Source: Lewinellaceae bacterium (lineage in GTDB: Bacteria > Bacteroidota > Bacteroidia > Chitinophagales > Saprospiraceae). Taken from it: 64,000 nt of DNA. Positions within the stretch are counted from its first letter, which is position 1; every line of letters begins with the position of its first letter. The stretch lies in the NCBI GenBank assembly GCA_020636105.1, contig JACJYL010000001.1:434001-498000 (forward strand). Direction: 5' to 3'. Below are positions 53,377-61,384 of the stretch, piece after piece. Below the pieces are notes generated by a model that searched no databases, was not told the origin of the DNA, and saw only the letters and a program-made list of their open reading frames with translations. A program made the translations under genes and the position numbers.

Positions 53377-53982
53377 TTATAGAGATTTAATGGAACAGCC
53401 TATAGCTTTTGTAAAACTCGGATTAGGTTCCTGCCCGTTCTCTATGGCCTTAATAGCTTCAGCAACATACCGAACATTCACTGCCTCTGGGTCACGGGCA
53501 CTATCATCAATGGCCCCGATGTAACGAACTTTCCTTGTTTTATCCAACAAAAACACATGAGGTGTTCTGGAAGCACCATAGTCAGGATAAACATGCTGTC
53601 CTTCATCAAACAGGTATTTAAAGGGGAAATTTTTCTCCTTGGCTCTTTCAATCATTTTATCAAAACTGTCGCCAGGTTGTGCGGCCGGATCATTGGGGTT
53701 GATCGCAATTACAGGCCATCCTTTTGGTGCCATTTCATTATGCAAAGCAATGAGCCTGTCTTCATATAAAACAGCGTAGGGACAAGTGTTGCAAGTGAAA
53801 GTAACGATCCAGCCTTTGATCTCTTCTGAAGGTTCAAAACTGAAATTTTTTCCGTCCACGCCTTTGAGGTCAATCTGCGGAGCGATGTCTCCAACCTGGA
53901 GCCCTTCTACTGGTTTGTCGGTGAGCGACATCATTACAGCAGAAAGCAATAAAATGCCAAATAATACAGGTAATTTCTTCAT
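53377..53982 (-). CDS. Secreted thioredoxin-fold protein
   Basis: A 201-residue peroxiredoxin/AhpC-TSA-like protein with a signal peptide (about 1-20). VGDIAPQIDLKGVDGKNFSF starts the thioredoxin fold and FTCNTCPYAV carries CNTC, a CxxC redox pair in place of the peroxidatic TxxC. ASRTPHVFLLDKTRK holds the cis-Pro. It is the second gene of a reverse-strand pair with the TlpA-like gene, 2 nt apart, so the two act together in envelope thiol chemistry. Confidence 0.88.
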   Translation of the reverse strand: MKKLPVLFGILLLSAVMMSLTDKPVEGLQVGDIAPQIDLKGVDGKNFSFEPSEEIKGWIVTFTCNTCPYAVLYEDRLIALHNEMAPKGWPVIAINPNDPAAQPGDSFDKMIERAKEKNFPFKYLFDEGQHVYPDYGASRTPHVFLLDKTRKVRYIGAIDDSARDPEAVNVRYVAEAIKAIENGQEPNPSFTKAIGCSIKSL

Positions 53983-53984
53983 TT

Positions 53985-54500
53985 TTAATGGTTTATAAAT
54001 TGTTCAACAATAGTATCCAGAGCATTGAAATTTTCAAATTCCTTTAATGTCAATTTCCTTTTTTCTGCCTGGTAGACCAGGGTAATCGGAATGGCTCCAT
54101 CCCATGAGGGGTCCACTTTGTCAATCCAGTCGTTGAAAGCACCGTCAGTCAGCACCACGACCTTAGACTTTAATTGATTTTTTTCAATAAAGGGGAGCAA
54201 TTTTGATTTGATTTGCTTTGGAAAATCCAGACTCACCAAAATGATGCTGATCTTTTCTCCGGCATATTTTTCGTGTAATTGCTCAAAGTAAGGAAGTTCT
54301 TTGACGCATGGGCCGCACCAGGTTGCCCAAAAATTGATGATATAGGTGGTGTCATTTTCTTGATGGAGCAGGTGTTCCATGTCGGAAAAATGCTCGTAAA
54401 TAGTCACAGGAAGCAGAGTTGAGTCCAATGTGTCTGATTGAGCTTGCAGCCAGGAAGCAGAAACCATTATAAAAAAGGAAACCCTGATTAGTAAATTCAT
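53985..54500 (-). CDS. TlpA-like secreted thioredoxin
   Basis: A 171-residue protein from the ATG at 54500 (a TTG four codons upstream is less likely), with a signal peptide ending near SWLQAQ. The active site is FWATWCGPCVKELPYF, of the TlpA/ResA type that reduces periplasmic disulfides, for example in apocytochrome maturation. A cis-Pro occurs in AIPITLVY. Its stop is 2 nt before the start of the next thioredoxin-fold gene. Confidence 0.9.
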   Translation of the reverse strand: MNLLIRVSFFIMVSASWLQAQSDTLDSTLLPVTIYEHFSDMEHLLHQENDTTYIINFWATWCGPCVKELPYFEQLHEKYAGEKISIILVSLDFPKQIKSKLLPFIEKNQLKSKVVVLTDGAFNDWIDKVDPSWDGAIPITLVYQAEKRKLTLKEFENFNALDTIVEQFINH

Positions 54501-54595
54501 AAGTTGAGCCAATAATCTTTGTAGCGGAAATGCTCATTAAAAACGGCTTTAGCTTCTGAATAGTTTAATTCTTGCTCAATAATTTTTTGGAGCTT

Positions 54596-55693
54596 TTAAA
54601 CATTAAATCTAAAGTGCATGACATCGCCGTCCTGAACCACATATTCTTTGCCTTCAATATGTAATTTACCCACTTCCTTTACCGCAGCTTCGGAGCCATA
54701 TTGTACATAATCGTCATAATGAATGACTTCTGCGCGGATAAATCCTTTTTCAAAGTCAGAATGGATAACACCTGCTGCTTTGGGGGCTTTGTCCCCTTTA
54801 TGGACCGTCCAGGCGCGCACTTCCTTCTCTCCGGCAGTAAAATAGGTGATGAGGTGCAGTAATTTATAGCTGGCCATGATGAGTTTATTGACCCCGGGTT
54901 CATGCAATCCCAACTCTTCCAAAAATTCAAGACGTTCTTCTTTGGATTCCAACTGGGCAATTTCTGCCTCCATTTCTGCACTGATGTAAATGACTTCGGC
55001 ATCTTCTTTGGCTACAGCTTCTTCGAGCATTTTTGTGTAAGCATTACCTTCTATCACGGCATCTTCGTCCACATTACACACATATAAGATTGGTTTGGCC
55101 GTCAGCAACATCATATCATTAAAGATATCCAGTTCATCATCTTCCAGTTCCAGCTCCCTTGCAGGACGCTCACTTTCGAGATGTTTGAGGATTTTTTCGC
55201 CAATCGCCAGTTGCCCAAGTGCATTCTTATCCGCTCCTTTGGAAGCCTTTCGTAGCTTGTCCACCCTTTTTTCCGCAGTTTCAATGTCTTTGAGGAGCAA
55301 CTCCATATCGATCACTTCTTTGTCACTCAAAGGGTTCACCGCTCCGTCGACATGTACCACATTGTCATTATCAAAACAGCGAACGACATGAATAATGGCG
55401 TCCACCTCACGAATATTGGAAAGGAACTGGTTCCCCAATCCTTCTCCCTGGCTGGCTCCTTTGATCAGCCCGGCAATATCCAGGATTTCAATGGTCGTCG
55501 GAAGAATACGTTGTGGCTTTACGAAAACGGCCAGCTGATCCAAACGGCTATCCGGAACGGTTATGACCCCCACATTGGGGTCTTTGGTGGCAAAAGGATA
55601 GTTTGCCGCAAGCGCTTTCGCTGAAGTCAGTGCATTAAACAAGGTAGATTTTCCTACATTTGGAAGGCCGACAATTCCACATTTCAAAGCCAT
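54596..55693 (-). CDS. ychF: Redox-regulated ATPase YchF (OLA1 family)
   Basis: A 365-residue OBG-like P-loop ATPase that binds ribosomes. G1 GLPNVGKST at 9-17, G3 DIAGLI, hydrophobic Asn-containing G4-like region VCNVDED in place of NKxD (explaining ATP preference), and a C-terminal TGS domain ending MHFRFNV. The reverse-strand promoter TATCTTTG lies at 55755-55762. Confidence 0.96.
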   Translation of the reverse strand: MALKCGIVGLPNVGKSTLFNALTSAKALAANYPFATKDPNVGVITVPDSRLDQLAVFVKPQRILPTTIEILDIAGLIKGASQGEGLGNQFLSNIREVDAIIHVVRCFDNDNVVHVDGAVNPLSDKEVIDMELLLKDIETAEKRVDKLRKASKGADKNALGQLAIGEKILKHLESERPARELELEDDELDIFNDMMLLTAKPILYVCNVDEDAVIEGNAYTKMLEEAVAKEDAEVIYISAEMEAEIAQLESKEERLEFLEELGLHEPGVNKLIMASYKLLHLITYFTAGEKEVRAWTVHKGDKAPKAAGVIHSDFEKGFIRAEVIHYDDYVQYGSEAAVKEVGKLHIEGKEYVVQDGDVMHFRFNV

Positions 55694-55754
55694 ATTCGAA
55701 GTTGTTTTTAGTTGATAATACCCTTAGAAAATGGGCATTTACTTTAAAGCGGCG

Positions 55755-55762
55755 CAAAGATA
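55755..55762 (-). promoter_or_regulatory. -7 promoter element of ychF
   Basis: Reverse-strand TATCTTTG fits TAnnTTTG, 62 nt upstream of the start codon, in the same GGCGCAAAG context as the tRNA-Arg promoter. Confidence 0.6.
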
Positions 55763-55824
55763 GATTTTTTACCAGTAACGATTGTGCTTTGGTCTGAAAA
55801 ATTAAATATTGGTTTAAAAGGGCT

Positions 55825-55922
55825 CAAGTGGAGCGCAGCGAAATCACGTACCGCAGGTCGGGGTGGTTCCAATTGTTCAAATTGTTCAAGTGGAGCTCAG
55901 CGGAATCGTACCGTAGTCGGGA
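55825..55922. repeat. Imperfect direct repeat pair
   Basis: CAAGTGGAGCGCAGCGAAATC plus CGTACCGCAGGTCGGGG at 55825-55863 recurs as CAAGTGGAGCTCAGCGGAATC plus GTACCGTAGTCGGG at 55887-55922, separated by the short repeat AATTGTTCAAATTGTTCAA. G+C content is higher than in surrounding gaps. Probably a dispersed intergenic repeat unit; similar copies elsewhere in the genome are expected but not visible here. Confidence 0.65.
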
Positions 55923-55974
55923 AAGTTCAAGAAACTACCAATTTATTTAATCCAACCAGCAACCCGCAACAAGG

Positions 55975-56451
55975 TTACCCCTCATTATGGTACTTTTCGT
56001 TTCTGAGTATAGTCATGGCCCGGTACAATTGCTCGGTAAAAAACAACCGAATCATCTGATGGGAAAAAGTCATGTCGGAAAGGGAAAGCTGGCTATTGGC
56101 ACGCTGATAAACCTCTTGGGAGAAACCAAAAGCGCCGCCTACCTGGAAAATGATACGTTTGTAGGATTGCTGTAATAATTTACTGAGAAAACCGGCAAAT
56201 TGGACAGAGGAAAAAGTCTTTCCTTTCTCGTCCAATAAAATCAGGCAATCATCGGGATTGATCTTTTGGAGGATCATTTTGCCTTCCTGGTCTTTAAGCT
56301 GTTCAGGGCTCAGTTTTCCAGCCTGTTTGATGTCGGGTAAAACTTCCATGGCATAGGGAAGATAGTGACCGATCCTTCTATGATAAATTTCGATGCCCTC
56401 CTTTAGGTAAGCTTCGTTGGTTTTTCCTACAACTCTGAACTCAATTTTCAT
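55975..56451 (-). CDS. rlmH: 23S rRNA pseudouridine-1915 N3-methyltransferase
   Basis: A 158-residue SPOUT methyltransferase acting on 23S rRNA helix 69. LLDEKGKTFSSVQFA, FQVGGAFGFSQEV (SAM-binding knot, GGxxG) and LSLSDMTFSHQMIRLFFTEQLYRA are the RlmH signatures. A longer frame extends to 56574 through a terminator; the ATG at 56451 (MKIEFRVVG) gives the normal family length. RluD-type enzyme at 34679 makes the substrate pseudouridine. Confidence 0.95.
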   Translation of the reverse strand: MKIEFRVVGKTNEAYLKEGIEIYHRRIGHYLPYAMEVLPDIKQAGKLSPEQLKDQEGKMILQKINPDDCLILLDEKGKTFSSVQFAGFLSKLLQQSYKRIIFQVGGAFGFSQEVYQRANSQLSLSDMTFSHQMIRLFFTEQLYRAMTILRNEKYHNEG

Positions 56452-56510
56452 AAGAAATAATTTTGCCGGTTGGCTGAATGCTTTCCTGCAAAGAACGCTA
56501 AACTCCCAAT

Positions 56511-56544
56511 AAAAAAAAAGGCCGGTTGAAATAATCAACCGGCC
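56511..56544 (-). terminator. Strong reverse-strand terminator with no upstream gene
   Basis: GGCCGGTTGA (56520-56529) pairs perfectly with TCAACCGGCC (56535-56544); on the reverse strand nine Ts follow. It lies 60 nt upstream of the rlmH start. No reverse-strand gene is found between here and 56870, so a small RNA or leader may end here. Confidence 0.85.
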
Positions 56545-56863
56545 GGCTTCCCTGTAATTGGGATATTTAATCACCTGTCAAACTTTGTTCTTTGCGAATT
56601 CATTCATCCGACTTTACCCTTTTGACGTCATTTTTATCAAAAGGATTACTTTCCACCGGTTAAGGTTTGGTTAAAAAAACAAAAGTTTTTGTTAAGGATT
56701 TTTTATTTGGTTCGTCTTACTTAAAATCAGAGCAAAAAAATTCTCATAAAATTGTGATTAGGTTGCAACGTTCAGTTTTTCTTTTTGTCTCTTTTTTTAT
56801 AATTAGGTAGATATTGAGGTTCGTTTTTGGGCGAACCTTGATTCAACCGGTTTTTTAATCACC
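56545..56863. other. AT-rich intergenic region before PDZ protein
   Basis: About 320 nt with no reading frame of note. It holds a hairpin AGGTTCG/CGAACCT at 56817-56838 upstream of the PDZ gene promoter and, on the reverse strand, leads into the terminator at 56511. Confidence 0.4.
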
Positions 56864-56871
56864 TAAATTTG
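56864..56871 (+). promoter_or_regulatory. -7 promoter element of PDZ-protein gene
   Basis: TAAATTTG, an exact TAnnTTTG match, with TTG at 56838-56840 as -33 (23-nt gap). It lies only 6 nt before the ATG at 56878, so the transcript is probably leaderless or nearly so. Confidence 0.6.
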
Positions 56872-56877
56872 TCAAAA

Positions 56878-58245
56878 ATGAAAAGTTTTAACATCCGACT
56901 GTTAAGTTTAATCTTAGTATTGTCACTCGCGCTTACAACGACTTTTGCCCAAAACCAATCCCCTTCTCAAATGGTCATCATCCAAAAAGTCGAAAACACT
57001 GACGGGACCACCTCCACTGTAAAGAAAATCATCTCAGACAAAGCAGAACTCAAGGCAGCTCTTGAAGGGTTGGGAACATTGGACGCCAAAGATGTAAACC
57101 TGCATTTTGTCACTGAAGATACAAAGACTGAAGATACCGACACCGATAATGAAGATATGATTATGTTTATTCGCAAGGCAAAAGATAAAAATGCCGAAGC
57201 TAACCAGGAATTTGAATCCTTGAAGATTTTCATGTCTGACGAAATCACTAATGTCAGGCTTGACGATGCTCCTATTGCGGAAAAGGAGAAAATAACAAAA
57301 CCTTTGCTCGGAGTTTATATCGACGAGTCACGAAATGGTGACGGGGTTAAACTTACCGGTGTGGTTAATGGAAAAGGATCTGAGAAAGCCGGTTTGAAGT
57401 CAGGCGATATTATTACTCATATCAACGGGCAGGCTGTGAATAATGTGTATGATCTTAGAAATGAGCTCAATAAATACCTGCCTGGAGCAAGTGTCAATGT
57501 TAACTATTCCCGGGATGGACAGGTGGCCGACACGCAGGTTAATTTGTCAGAAAGTACTACCTGGCAAACCAAACGCAATCCCTGTAAGGTATTTATCGGA
57601 GTACAGTTGGGGGGGCATAATTTTGCCGGTCGCGGGGTGAATATTGACGGGATCATTCCAGGATGGCCGGCTGAAAAAGCAGGACTGCGGGCCGGGGACG
57701 TTATTGTAGCCCTCGATGATGCGGAGGTCAATACCTTCGACGAACTCCTCACTGAGCGCAACAAACACACTCCCGGAGAATTTTTTACCCTTTCCATTTT
57801 GAGGGAAGGAAACGAAATAGATATTGATGGTCAATTCCTCGTATGCCAGGAAGAAGAAGGATCGCCGGAAGCGTTTGTTGAAGAGGAAGATGCCACCGAA
57901 GTTGACCCCGTAATGGAGATTCCAGAAGATATACCCACTACAGTGGAAAACGGTCCTTTAGATAATGAAATTGATGGGGCACTTAAACTGGAAGCTTACC
58001 GGGCTTTTCCCAACCCAACATATGGTAAAGTGAAAATTCAGTTTATCGCTGAAGAAGGCCCCACAACCATACAGGTAGTGGATGTTTCAGGCAAAGTCCT
58101 TTATAAAGAACAGCTGAGACATTTTGACGGATATTACAATAAAGAGATAGACATCAAGGACGGGACCCCCGGAACCGTTGTCCTGTATATCAGCCAGAAC
58201 GGAAAAACGGTTTACAAAAAACTGGTATTGATGCCTAGAGCATAA
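56878..58245 (+). CDS. T9SS-sorted secreted protein with two PDZ domains
   Basis: A 455-residue protein from the ATG at 56878 (a TTG at 56869 is inside the promoter). Signal peptide about 1-24 (ending TFAQ). PDZ-1 (about 142-225) has LLGVYIDES and GSEKAGLKSGDIITHINGQ; PDZ-2 (about 238-325) has FIGVQLGGH and PAEKAGLRAGDVIVALDD. An acidic linker leads to a T9SS type A sorting domain (about 370-455: FPNPTYGKVKIQF, VVDVSGKVLYKEQL, LYISQNGKTVYKKLVL). There is no protease domain, so it is likely a cell-surface binding protein or adaptor. Confidence 0.88.
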   Translation: MKSFNIRLLSLILVLSLALTTTFAQNQSPSQMVIIQKVENTDGTTSTVKKIISDKAELKAALEGLGTLDAKDVNLHFVTEDTKTEDTDTDNEDMIMFIRKAKDKNAEANQEFESLKIFMSDEITNVRLDDAPIAEKEKITKPLLGVYIDESRNGDGVKLTGVVNGKGSEKAGLKSGDIITHINGQAVNNVYDLRNELNKYLPGASVNVNYSRDGQVADTQVNLSESTTWQTKRNPCKVFIGVQLGGHNFAGRGVNIDGIIPGWPAEKAGLRAGDVIVALDDAEVNTFDELLTERNKHTPGEFFTLSILREGNEIDIDGQFLVCQEEEGSPEAFVEEEDATEVDPVMEIPEDIPTTVENGPLDNEIDGALKLEAYRAFPNPTYGKVKIQFIAEEGPTTIQVVDVSGKVLYKEQLRHFDGYYNKEIDIKDGTPGTVVLYISQNGKTVYKKLVLMPRA

Positions 58246-58270
58246 ATGGTTAATTTATTCTTATAAATTT

Positions 58271-58301
58271 GAAAAGCCTGTGACCTGGTCATGGGCTTTT
58301 C
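58271..58301 (+). terminator. Terminator after PDZ-protein gene
   Basis: Stem GAAAAGCC (58271-58278) with GGCTTTTC (58294-58301), partly extended inward, followed by CTGTTTTAT. Confidence 0.75.
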
Positions 58302-58358
58302 CTGTTTTATCGCTAAATTTACGGGTATCTTTTTTGTTTTGTATCAAAATAGCATAGA

Positions 58359-59135
58359 ATGGATCGTTGGAGCCTGAAAGGTAAAAAAGCCCTCGTGACG
58401 GGAGGAACAAAAGGAATTGGGGCAGCCATAGTAAAGGAATTGCTGGAATTGGGTGCTGAGGTTTGTATGGTATCGAGAAGCCTTGAAGACATCGATCATC
58501 AGATCGCGGAATACCATCAACAAAATTACAGCCTTTCCAGATTCCAGGGAGACATGAGTATTCCGGATGACCGACTCAGGCTAGTCGGGTTCATACAACA
58601 CCAATGGGGAACGCTTGATATTCTGGTGAATAACGTCGGAACAAACATCCGCAAGAGGGCTGAAGATTATTCCTTTGAAGATTACCAAAAAATAATGGAT
58701 ACGAACCTCACTTCCTGTTTTGATCTTTCCATTAAATTTTATACCCTGTTAAAAAATGCCGGTCAGGCAAGTATCGTCAATATCTCTTCAGTCGCTGGAA
58801 TCCTGCATTTGCAAACAGGTGCCGTTTATGGCATGACCAAAGCCGCTATGAATCAATTATCCCGAAACCTGGCCGCGGAGTGGGCCGGTGATGGCATCAG
58901 GGTCAATAGCGTGGCTCCATGGTATATTCAGACTCCATTGGCAGAAACTGTGCTGAAAAACGAAACCTACAAATCAGCTGTCCTGAAAAGAACCCCTTTG
59001 AAAAGAGTAGGGGAGCCCGAAGAAGTAGCGGCTGTGGTGGCTTTCCTTTGTATGCCAGCCGCCAGTTACGTGACCGGACAATGCATTAGTGTGGATGGTG
59101 GATTTACCATTTATGGGTTTAATCCAGGGGCGTAA
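58359..59135 (+). CDS. Short-chain dehydrogenase/reductase (tropinone-reductase-like)
   Basis: A 258-residue NAD(P)H oxidoreductase of the classical SDR fold: TGGTKGIG at 15-22 (TGxxxGxG), NNVG near 89 (NNAG-type motif), catalytic Ser in VNISSVAG, YGMTKAA with catalytic Tyr and Lys (YxxxK), and a C-terminal GQCISVDGGFTIYG. Overall it resembles tropinone-reductase-like or 3-ketoacyl reductase SDRs; the substrate is unknown. Promoter-like TAAATTTA lies in the upstream gap. Confidence 0.92.
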   Translation: MDRWSLKGKKALVTGGTKGIGAAIVKELLELGAEVCMVSRSLEDIDHQIAEYHQQNYSLSRFQGDMSIPDDRLRLVGFIQHQWGTLDILVNNVGTNIRKRAEDYSFEDYQKIMDTNLTSCFDLSIKFYTLLKNAGQASIVNISSVAGILHLQTGAVYGMTKAAMNQLSRNLAAEWAGDGIRVNSVAPWYIQTPLAETVLKNETYKSAVLKRTPLKRVGEPEEVAAVVAFLCMPAASYVTGQCISVDGGFTIYGFNPGA

Positions 59136-59647
59136 TCATTCCCTTTTTTCCCGCGAACTGTCTCCTAATTGTTTTTTTCAGCCTTTTAAAATCACGGAAA
59201 TTTGTAGTTTCGGAATGATTGATTGAAGTCATTTGGTTTTAGTGATTTTCGTCATTGAAAAGATCCCAATATTTATTGAACATTAGGTCATTGACAAATT
59301 AAATTTTGAATTAAATGAATAAAATTTCATGTTTTTTATTAAAATTTTGAATGTCATTTTAATTCTTGATTTTAATTTTAAATATTTTAAATTTTGCAGT
59401 CATTGATATTTTGAGCTGAAGACTCAGCAAACAGGCAAATAAGAATATACAATTGACCATTTTTCAGATAACCTGTATTTTATAAAAAGAACCGATTTAA
59501 ACCGAACTTTTATCTTTCTTTTTCGATTGCGCTTTGTCTGAAAAAATTACTTCTACCTTCTAAAGAACACCCTTCTTTCCTGTTGCCGGTGACTGACTAC
59601 TATTAACTGTTGGTACCTATTTTTTTTGTGATTGAAAAAAGCACATT
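59136..59647. other. AT-rich regulatory region before hydrogenase genes
   Basis: A 512-nt gap, strongly AT-rich, between the SDR gene and hoxF. The motif AAATTTTGA or close variants recurs three or more times (about 59300-59400), and ATTGATATT/GTCATT-type words are frequent. I do not see a clean TAnnTTTG element or a perfect FNR box, nor a terminator for the SDR gene. It presumably holds the hydrogenase promoter. Confidence 0.4.
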
Positions 59648-61384
59648 ATGGCAGCAATTCAATTAAGACAAGACAGAACCCAGATTCTTAATTATCTGTG
59701 GGATTTGCAAAACGACAAAGGATACATTAGCGATTCCGATGTCCGCAGACTTTCCAGGGAATTGGATTTCTCGGTGGTTGAAGTAGAAGGGATATTGTCC
59801 TTCTATCACTTTTTCCATCGTGAGCCCACCGGAAAGTATATTATTTACCTGAATAACAGCATAGTTTCCGAGGTCAAAGGATTTGAGAAAATTAAAGAAG
59901 CTTTTGAAAAAGAAACCGGAGGGAAATTTGGAGGCGTTGATCCCACGGGCACTTTCGGGTTATTTGAAACCTCCTGTATCGGACTCAGCGACCAGGAACC
60001 TGCAGCACTCATCAATTTTGAGCCATTTGTCAATCTTACTCCCGCAAAAGTCAAAAAGATCATCCTTGCCATTCGAAATGGTGAAGACATCAAAAAGATC
60101 AGAGACGAGGTAGTTGATAATATTTATTCCCTGACCAGCGACCCTGTTTTTTTCAGGCCTTACACTATTGGTTCCGCCTTAAAAAAATTGATAAAATTGA
60201 GCCCGGAGCAAGTCATTGACATCGTTAAGGAATCCGGCCTTTCAGGCATGGGGGGAGCTTTCTTTCCAACAGGAGTAAAGTGGCAGTTTTGCCGCAGAAA
60301 TATGTCTTTCCAAAAATATATTATCTGCAATGCTGATGAAGGTGAACCCGGTACTTTTAAAGACAGGGCGCTGTTGCAACAGGTTCCCGGCAGAGTAATC
60401 GAAGGAATGATCATCGGTGCTTTTGCCATTGGTGCCAGCAAAGGTATTATCTACCTGCGTGCCGAGTACAAATACCTTTTGCCTAAACTAGAGGCAACCC
60501 TTGAACAATTCAGAGATATAGGCTTGTTGGGAGAAAATATCCTAGGTAAGGATGGCTTTGATTTTGATATTAGAATTCAGCTGGGAGCCGGTGCCTATAT
60601 TTGCGGCGAAGAAACGGCCCTGATCGAATCCCTTGAAGGAGAAAGGGGAGGCCCGCGGACTAAAGTGTATTTCCCGGTAGAAAAGGGCTTGTTTAATAAA
60701 CCGACCGTAGTGAATAATGTGGAAACTTTCTGTGCGGTATCCAATATTTTAGATTTGGGCCCGAAAGATTTCAACAGAAGAGGAACAGAGATTTCAAAAG
60801 GAACAAAGTTGCTCTCCATTTCCGGACATTGTAAAAAACCGGGTATTTATGAAATTGAATGGGGGGTGAAAATTAAAGATATTCTGGCTGGGTGCGGCGC
60901 CCAGGATCCCTATTTCATCCAGGTTAGTGGTCCCTCTGGAAAACCTATCCGGGCAACAGAAGTGGATCGCACTATATGTACCGAAGATATCTTGTGTGGC
61001 GGGTCTTTTATGATCTTTAATTCAAAAACAGACGTTTTTGATATTCTTAGAAACTTTTCCAAATTTTTCATTAACGAATCCTGTGGCCTATGTACTCCTT
61101 GTCGCGCAGGAAACTTCCTTGTCGGCCAAAAATTATCACGTATCAGGAAAGGCCTGGAACAGGAAAAAGTATTGAGCGAAATTATTAGCTGGAGTCAGAT
61201 TATCAAAGCTGCAAGCCGCTGTGGACTTGGAAAAACTTCTACCAATTTCATCATCGAAACCATTGAAAAATTTCCCGAAGTATTCGAGGGGAAATTGTTA
61301 AAAGATGAAGGACAGAAAGAATTTAATGTAACAGAGGCCACACAAGCTTACCTTAATTACACCAATAAAATTAATAAATCATGA
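59648..61384 (+). CDS. hoxF: NAD-linked [NiFe]-hydrogenase diaphorase subunit HoxF
   Basis: A 578-residue NuoE-NuoF fusion that passes electrons between FMN and NAD(H) in the cytoplasm. The N-terminal NuoE-like part (about 1-160) keeps only one recognisable cluster Cys (Cys110 in FETSCIG); the others are replaced. The NuoF-like part has GMGGAFFPTGVKW (usual GRGGAGFP), NADEGEPGTFKDR, YICGEETALIESLEG, and a [4Fe-4S] site ESCGLCTPC (Cys479, 482, 485) plus Cys525. The stop overlaps the next start by 4 nt. Similar fusion occurs in group 3d Hox enzymes. Confidence 0.93.
   Translation: MAAIQLRQDRTQILNYLWDLQNDKGYISDSDVRRLSRELDFSVVEVEGILSFYHFFHREPTGKYIIYLNNSIVSEVKGFEKIKEAFEKETGGKFGGVDPTGTFGLFETSCIGLSDQEPAALINFEPFVNLTPAKVKKIILAIRNGEDIKKIRDEVVDNIYSLTSDPVFFRPYTIGSALKKLIKLSPEQVIDIVKESGLSGMGGAFFPTGVKWQFCRRNMSFQKYIICNADEGEPGTFKDRALLQQVPGRVIEGMIIGAFAIGASKGIIYLRAEYKYLLPKLEATLEQFRDIGLLGENILGKDGFDFDIRIQLGAGAYICGEETALIESLEGERGGPRTKVYFPVEKGLFNKPTVVNNVETFCAVSNILDLGPKDFNRRGTEISKGTKLLSISGHCKKPGIYEIEWGVKIKDILAGCGAQDPYFIQVSGPSGKPIRATEVDRTICTEDILCGGSFMIFNSKTDVFDILRNFSKFFINESCGLCTPCRAGNFLVGQKLSRIRKGLEQEKVLSEIISWSQIIKAASRCGLGKTSTNFIIETIEKFPEVFEGKLLKDEGQKEFNVTEATQAYLNYTNKINKS

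Noticed and set aside
55784..56059. 91-residue frame through the direct repeats before rlmH
   Set aside because: It translates the intergenic repeat and runs antisense into rlmH; protein composition is atypical.
59136..59647. FNR box before the hydrogenase
   Set aside because: No TTGAT-N4-ATCAA site; only partial matches in AT-rich sequence.
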